NCBI GenBank assembly: GCA_963556495.2
Contig: OY747710.1
Span: 19,134,000 to 19,197,999, forward strand
Origin: Valencia hispanica
Taxonomy: Eukaryota; Chordata; Actinopteri; Cyprinodontiformes; Valenciidae
Direction of reading: 5' to 3'
Length of the DNA: 64,000 bases
The translations under genes were made by a program, and so were the position numbers. This document shows positions 57,591 to 64,000 of this stretch, piece after piece. Below the pieces are notes generated by a model that was given only the letters and a program-made list of their open reading frames with translations, made no database searches and was not told the origin of the DNA. Numbering within the stretch: position 1 is the first letter of the stretch; the number at the start of each line of letters is the position of its first letter.

Positions 57591-58309
57591 ACATCCAAGC
57601 CAAGGACTCTTAAGTGGAGCCAGCTCAAGTAATAAAGTGTCTTTTGAATAAATAAGTCCACCTCCAGGACCCCATCAGCCCTCAACGGAACCCACACCAA
57701 GAATATTTATTTTGTTCTTTGCTTAACCTACTTCATCTACTTCACCCGTCTATTTTTCAGTTTTATGAACAATCGAGACATTTCACCAATCTTATTAATT
57801 ACATTTTTGTGGACAATCGGGACATTGAAACATTTTCATAATCACACTTGCTATGGACAATAGTGACATTTTAAAATTTCTATATACTACATGTAGTGTG
57901 TGTAATTATGTATGTAATTTCATTGTATTTTTAATTTATCCATGTTTGCATTTACTCACATTTTGAGTTAAGACGATTCCTCATGTCGGTTAAGGCGATT
58001 CGGTGCGCCGAAACATTATCAAAACTAAGGTAGTCGCCCGGGCCGGGGGGGCTGTAGAGTAATTTTCCTGTTTAAGAACAGCCGACAGGTTTTTCGACTC
58101 TACACAACGAATCACCACTGGCATAGGATTGACCATGTTTATTTCAATATTTATCCAGGTTACATGTAAGCTGATATGGGTGTTAGTATATCCCCACCAT
58201 TTCTTGTTTTTCATTCATCATTCACAGGTATATATGTTACTCACATTTAAAGGTTGTTAATTAGGCTAATTAGCTTTTTGGTGCCCTTAGAGAGCACCAC
58301 AGGGGGGAA
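57591..58309 (+). other. Non-coding segment between env and 3' LTR
   Basis: About 720 bp without an ORF. It contains a degenerate 44-bp tandem repeat (gaacaatcgagacatt at 57,767, ggacaatcgggacatt at 57,811, ggacaatagtgacatt at 57,855), a C/G-rich patch (cgcccgggccgggggggctg, about 58,036) and the polypurine tract at its right end. Confidence 0.6.
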
Positions 58310-58740
58310 TGTTGTGGTGGATGATGAATGTCCAAAATGTTATCAAATGCTACGTGAAGGAATTTGTGTGTTTATTCAGGTCGGGTCAGTCTGACAAGAT
58401 AAATTATAAACTTGGCTAGCAGAACATGTTCTCTCAGAGTGCATTAATAAGCTAACAGGAAAAATCTGTGTCAATATGACGCACGAAATAGGTATAGAAA
58501 TCTGTGTTAATAAGAGAAAAAGAGTCTAGTCTGGGGGAGCCGGAGAGTCTTACTGGGGTTTTTGAATACGACAGAACTGTATGTCATCAATGCTTTGTCC
58601 TGTTCAGAGAAGGTATGTAAACTGATAAACCGGCAGAGGCTGTATTCCAGAACTGAAGTTGTGTTGACTTTGTTTGTTTGGTTAACTGGACTCAATGTCT
58701 TTGCATGTCAAACCTGGTCCAACATTCAAAATAACCAACA
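58310..58740 (+). repeat. ERV 3' LTR
   Basis: 431 bp from TGTTGTGGTGG to ...AATAACCAACA, directly after the polypurine tract; terminal TGTTG/CAACA inverted repeat. The 5' end resembles the solo-LTR candidate at 25,909. Confidence 0.7.
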
Positions 58741-59379
58741 CTAACTAATGAGAGATGCAACACCACAACCACCAATTTCCATTGCAACCTGCACTGGAGA
58801 TATATCACTGTCAGAGGAGGAGTCTGGACTCCTTTTCCAGATCAGTGTACTGTGTCTGCAGAAATGCACCTGCCACATATTTGCCCAGAGGCCATTTTTC
58901 AACACAGCGAATCGTTTCCACGACGCAGCCTTTTTATCAGATGATATTTTGAGCACCGCAGCTATGAAGATGTTTTAGCTGAGGAGATTAGCTCTATTTG
59001 ATGCCAGGAAGCACTGAGGAGCAAAACACAGAAACACTGTAGGACACCATTATCATTTGTAAAATGCAGCATATTTTCTGTCTTACTACACGACTCTCAC
59101 CTTTTGTGCACTTTTGTGTTTTTCACGTCAACCAAAAATGTGCATATTTTATTGGGATTGATATGGAAATAATCATGTTAGAAGGTTAATCTCTCTTTTT
59201 ACTGTGATGGTGACTGTATGTTGCTGTTATCCTGAACAGACAAGTTGAGAATTCAGTGATATGTGTCAGCATCTTGGGCCGATGGACGTCAGAACCACTC
59301 CATATCTACAGGTCGCTCAGACACTCGGACCCAGGGAGACTGAGCGGCGTTCTACTATCATGGTGTTAGTGATGCTGGA
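58741..59379. other. Stretch without recognised feature
   Basis: Overlapping short open frames on both strands at 58,741-58,978 have no recognisable domain. No repeat family assigned. Confidence 0.4.
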
Positions 59380-59590
59380 CTTACAGAAGCTGGGCAACTA
59401 ATCTAAGGAGGGGGAGCTGAAGAAGATAGTAATTCTATATAGTGGGATGTTAGGATGTGGGGAGCAGGCCAGTATATGCTCTGTATGTGCTGGACTCCTT
59501 GTTGATCAACAAGCCAAATTAAAGCTCTTGAACAGACGAAGGAATTCTCTTTCATCCTTGTTAAATATTTCCATAATAGGATGTTATAAA
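59380..59590 (+). mobile_element. LTR 3'-end fragment
   Basis: The stretch ctccttgttgatcaacaagc ... attaaagctc ... gaaggaattctctttcatcc parallels the 3' part of the LTR at 25,909-26,376 (ttccttgtttgatcaaccaa ... attaaaacct ... gaaggaatctctctcatctc). The left border is unclear. Confidence 0.45.
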
Positions 59591-59699
59591 CCATGTCTGA
59601 AAAAGATAGCAAGCACTCCTCAGCCCCCTTTATTCTGGCACCCCTAAAAAAAGCCCATTACCACTAACAATAGTCACCTAATTAGTAAACAGAGTACAT

Positions 59700-60640
59700 C
59701 TGTTTTATTCTCAGCATAAATTCCAGCTATTCTGTATAGGCCTGAGAGATTTTTTTTGAGGACATTAATGAGCAAAAAGCATCATGAAGATCAGAGAGCA
59801 CAGCAGAAAGGTCAGAGAAAAATATGTTAAGAACTTTGACACAGGGTTAGGTTGTGAAACAACACAGCTCAATCCATCATCTGAACATAGAAAGATGCAA
59901 ACCCATCAAGACATGATCATGCACTCAAACTGCAGGCCAAACAAGGACCGGAACATTTAGAAACTCAACCATTAGGCCCATGGTAACTCTGGAGGAGTTA
60001 CAGCCATCCGCAGCTCAGGTGGGGGAATCTGTCAACAGATTTAGGATAACTATTAGTTCTGTACTTGACAAATCTGGTCTTAATGGAAGAGTGGAACAAA
60101 GAGATCCAAAGGAGGTCTGTTTTGTACTTTTCTACAAACCATGTAGGGGACACAGCAAACATGTAGAAGAAGAAGCTGTTTTAGTCAAGATTATACCAAA
60201 AGTGATGTGTGGCAGAAAACCATCACTGCAGATAATCCTGAACATCCCACCCCACTGTGAGACATGGTATTGGCAGCATTATGCTGAGGGGACACCTTTT
60301 GGATTGATAAAGGAACCTAAATAAAGAACTCTTGAAAAAAACATTTTAAAGGCTGGAAAAGAAGAACAACAGCCCTAAACATACAGCCAGAGCTAGAGTG
60401 GACAGGTTTAGATCGAAGCATATAGATGTGATCAAATTCAAAGTCTAGAGCTAAATTAAACTAAATGCTCTTTTTAAAATCTGACTGAGTTTGAACTATT
60501 TTGGTAAGATTAGGCAAAGGATGTCAAGATGTGCAAAGTTGGTAGAGATATGCTCCAAATTACTTGCAGCTGTGATTGCAACAGAACTTCCGATGGATTG
60601 CATAAATGTATGCCAGTCTTTCAGAAAAATCATTTGTAAG
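59700..60640 (+). mobile_element. Decayed Tc1-like remnant
   Basis: Plus-strand Tc1 transposase landmarks in order: gcagaaaggtcagagaaaaa, gtaactctggaggagttaca, ctcaggtgggggaatctgtc, gtgtggcagaaaaccatcac, ccctaaacatacagccagag and gatgtgcaaagttggtagag. Many indels; the 114-codon frame at 59,980-60,324 is a residue of the transposase. Confidence 0.75.
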
Positions 60641-63600
60641 AAAAACTGAAAATAATTTTTCAGTTTCCTTTCCTTCCATGTCGCAATGTTGCTTTAAGTT
60701 GTGTTGGTCTGTCTACAGTTCTTCTACTACATTTTGTCCAAAAACCATAAAGAACTAAGCAGTGCTTTTAAATAAATACATATTTTTTTGTTTCATATTA
60801 TAATTGGGATTTTTATGTTCTTTTTGGTCTTTTCTTTTTGCCATCAAGCAGCAAAATACAGACCTTCTTTTAATTTACCATAGATTAGAAAAGTTTCATT
60901 GAGGAAATTCTTGTGTTTTCTTGTAAAAGTTTGAGCTTTGTATTTAATCAAAAGCCTAAAGTTAGATATAACATTGTGTTTCTTTAACCATTAAACAAAA
61001 ATATTTTCTATGGCAGGCTGGACTACAACCTGATAAACTTGCTTTATTTGAAGGGTCATGTAGATTTCTCTGCTCAAGACAAATTGTATTTATTAAGAGA
61101 GAGCAAAAACAGCAAAGAGCTGCTAACTCGTCATCTATCACATAGAATCCTCTTAAAATGCAGTTGGTTTTATATTCTTAAATTTAGGATTTTTTGGGGG
61201 GGGGTTTGTTTGTGGAGCAATTTTCTTGTCAGCAAGTTTAAAAACTTTTTTTTTACCTTTATAGTTCAAATTTTTGTGTTTAAACCTCCATACTATATGG
61301 TACAGACTCATACATACATCTACAAAACAGTACTGATATTAGGACAATGTGATTTAAATATTTAAACAGCACAAATAAACTCCAGCAGCATAACCTCTGT
61401 TTAAAGATCTGACTGTATGCAGGTATTTGGTTCTGCTGCATAAGATTTTTTATTTCCTTCCTTTTTTTCCTTGTGTTGTGAAAGAAAATCTGATTTAAAT
61501 TGCATTTGTGTGCATTTTTGTTTGTAACATCTTGAGCAGACATGTGTCCACGCTGAACAGATGGAGTAATGTGGTGAGGAGAAACGGTGTGACGCTGATG
61601 GTTAATTCCCTGACCTCTGATGCATTGCATGATGCTAAAGGAAGGATTTCTCCCAAGGTTATGCATGCCAAAAATATGCAGCTTGCAAAACATGAACACA
61701 GAAACCACTGAGGCAGATTCCGGATCTTGGCAAATCCTGAAGCAATGTCACGTTTCCTGTTAAACTGCTGTGTTATGACAGAGAATAAAAGGGAAGTTCT
61801 ATTGTTAGCAGAAGCACAACGTGGCTAAGATAAAGACAAGCTGCTAAATGTGCAGCAATACCTAATCAGATGGATTAAATGAATGCTTGAATATAACAAA
61901 TGTTCTTTTTGACATCTGTCAATCTGTGGATTTGATGGACTGATTTTAAAGCTGCAAAGCCGTTTCCATGAGAACTGTGGGTACGGCTGCAGGCATGCTC
62001 AAACTGACACGAGCATCTGGACACATCCTGAAAGGGTAATGTGGAGATTTGTATGCAAACCACAAAAACACACATGCAACTCATTAGTTTGAGTAGGTTA
62101 ATAACCTCTGGCTGAAATATGGAGTTGAGTTGAGTTTAAAAAAAGTAGAGTAGGTAGAGGAAAAACAAATAAATAATCATATGATGAACCATAAACATCC
62201 CATCTGTTGCCTCTCTTATAGATTTATAGACAGCTTAAATGGGCTTGGGATTAATAAACAAAAATCACCTGTTCACATTTGCAGGAATTTCTTTTCCGAA
62301 TTGACTAAATCCATCCATCCATCCATCCATTTAGATTTACTCAGGATCAGAATGTTTTCTGGGTTTATCAAGAGAAAACATGCTGTTCTCTGAGGGAAGA
62401 TGCATTATAAAACCGAAATATCTGAAGGAAAATGTTAATAAAATGTTAAACTCTTGTGCAATACTTTAAAAGTAATCGGATTAATCGATTTTCCCAATAC
62501 ACAGTTTTGTTGCATCTTTGAATTTTACATTTATCAATCATCCTGTTTTCTTTTTCTTTGCTCTTAATATTTCCTTTTGTGAGGAGTTAGGTTTATCTCC
62601 TGATGTGTTGTATTTCCTGGTCTTCTGTCTAAAATCTTTTCTCTTTTCATCTTTACATATTTTTAACCACATCTGACAAAGAACACTGAATGGTGACCCT
62701 TTTTTGTGTTTCTCAGTTATCATCGTGCAAAGGTTTCCTTAGGTCTTCAGCTTACTTTCAACTGAAGGAGAATTTGAACATTGAGTATCTGCAAGTATTT
62801 GTTTAAAAGAAGGTATGAAAATTGGAAATATTTTTTTTCTAACTGATGCAAATACACTTAGAACCTGGATTTACGTGTGTTTATGACGATGGTTTTGGTT
62901 TATATCATAAATATGCAGTTATGCATTTTAGCTTTTCTATTTAGGAACCAGATGTAAGTAGATAAAGATGTGTTTACTGCAATAAAATTATAGATATGGA
63001 GGTTATGGCTCACTGCCTAGTCCAGCACATTCTGGGGGCAGCCTGAGTCCTTAACAAGTTTTCTGTTGTTCATTTGCATGCCACATTAATTAGCAGACAG
63101 CAACACCCAAAGTTGTACACATTTTAACTCATAGTTGGACTTATAGTTGCGCAGTGAAGCTAACTGGGTTGTTCTGAATTGTGCAAAAAGTGCAAACAAA
63201 CTTTATGTGAAGTAAGGAGGCAATAATCAGTGACTTGTGTTGTATTCTACTTTTTTGAGGCTATTTTTATTATGCAGTACATATGTTTTAATTATATCTT
63301 TTTTAAGCTTTAGAAGTAATAGGCCTGTTTATATTATTCAGGGTAGTAAAACATGACTCTGTTACCAGTATTTTATAGGGTTGAAGGTTTTAAGTAAACA
63401 AACTCTTGAGTAAAGATATGAATTGAAAGCAGGGAGGATCAGCTATAACTAGTTCATGTTACAACCCAGTAAATGGTACTCATGGTACGGTTAGGAGACC
63501 TGGAGAAAATAAATGACCTGTCAAGATGTAGGAGGAGACAGGAGTCACGTGATATGTTCTTTGTTCTTTTTGAAATAAATATGATACAGCCTTGTAAGAG

Positions 63601-64000
63601 AACGAGTCAGTCAGATCTTGTCTGACTCCCATCTGCAGGTGCGTCTTATCTGTTGTTTGTGTGTGTTTTTTTGTTACTCTCTGTCTCTCAGTTCTGGGTC
63701 TTATTTTGAAACAGATTCCGCTGGGGTTTTGGAGTTCGGCGCCCCCACCTCTCTGAGCAGGAAGTGAGTTGCAGAGCACATTATGAAAAGAAGCCGACAA
63801 AAATGGTGGAGGATGCGGGCATTTGATTTGGTTTTGAGTTTTCTCAGGGCTGGGAGAGATTGAGTGTGAGTAATGAGTGTGGCATAACTGATTGATACAT
63901 GTGTTTGTGGCAATTGTAGTGATTTTGTGTTTTTTCTTTGAGTTCAACAGAGAATCGGAGAGCGACTGGATTGATCCTTGCTAATCAACACCCGGGTGGT
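60641..64000. other. Intergenic stretch, nothing recognised
   Basis: AT-rich, with a G run at about 61,197-61,204 and a (CATC)n microsatellite at 62,311-62,330. Short open frames on both strands lack recognisable domains. If a neighbouring gene has exons here they are not identifiable. Confidence 0.5.

Larger units (their letters stand above)
55350..58740 (+). mobile_element. Truncated endogenous retrovirus: env plus 3' LTR
   Basis: Contains a broken env, a long 3' non-coding segment, a polypurine tract (aggggggaa, 58,301-58,309) and a 3' LTR. gag, pol and a 5' LTR are absent; the left border touches the end of the Tc1 remnant. A splice-acceptor-like tttctaaatcctgcag lies just before env (about 55,391-55,406). 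Confidence 0.75.

Overview
This window is vertebrate nuclear DNA, almost certainly from a teleost fish and probably a spiny-rayed one. It has small exons with GT/AG introns, an AT-rich background, many Tc1-like transposons, fish-type LINEs (L2-like, RTE/Rex3-like), tRNA-derived SINEs, hAT-like MITEs and LTR elements. No bacterial genes, rRNA, tRNA genes or CRISPR arrays were seen.

Left half (1 to about 31,200): one host gene fills it on the minus strand, a Na+/K+-ATPase catalytic alpha subunit, best matched to alpha-3 (atp1a3). Seventeen coding exons can be placed to the base (30,558 down to 424). They encode the first 856 residues, from the start methionine to just past transmembrane helix 6. 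The remaining exons lie beyond the left edge. Exon 1 codes only for Met-Gly and is separated from exon 2 by an intron of about 15.5 kb. A GC-rich, CCAAT/GC-box region at about 30,600-31,150 is the likely promoter. Two exons that are separate in mammals (110 and 135 bp) are fused here into one of 245 bp.

The introns hold mobile elements: a LINE 3' end (1,960-2,335), a solo LTR inside a Tc1 remnant (3,189-4,340), a hAT-like MITE and an L2-like LINE (5,772-6,885), a second L2-like copy (9,797-10,330), and two neighbouring Tc1 elements. The Tc1 at 10,972-12,557 has a frameshifted transposase. The one at 12,691-14,321 has long inverted repeats, a TA duplication and an intact 340-aa DD34E transposase, so it looks young and possibly autonomous. 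Intron 1 contains decayed Tc1 remnants, one carrying a hAT-like insert with an 8-bp duplication.

Right half (about 31,250-64,000): no host exon was recognised. It is a repeat graveyard with Tc1 remnants, Rex3-like LINE pieces, SINEs (one with a perfect 13-bp duplication at 36,216-36,431), a transposon fragment at 42,137-43,010, an L2-like LINE and a 43-bp tandem repeat. A GC-rich CCAAT-bearing patch near 46,200 may be a promoter.

The most unusual part is 50,236-58,740. An old minus-strand Tc1 was invaded by a foldback element (50,287-51,220) and by an LTR retrotransposon (51,963-55,137; identical GGATG duplications). That retrotransposon has 324-bp LTRs and a polypurine tract but no pol. Its only gene is a 635-codon ORF built from tandem repeats whose units are all multiples of 3 bp. 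One of its LTRs was in turn invaded by a 622-bp element with perfect 41-bp inverted repeats and a CCGG duplication. Immediately downstream lies a broken gamma-type retroviral env (55,436-57,590) followed by a polypurine tract and a 3' LTR (58,310-58,740), without gag, pol or a 5' LTR.
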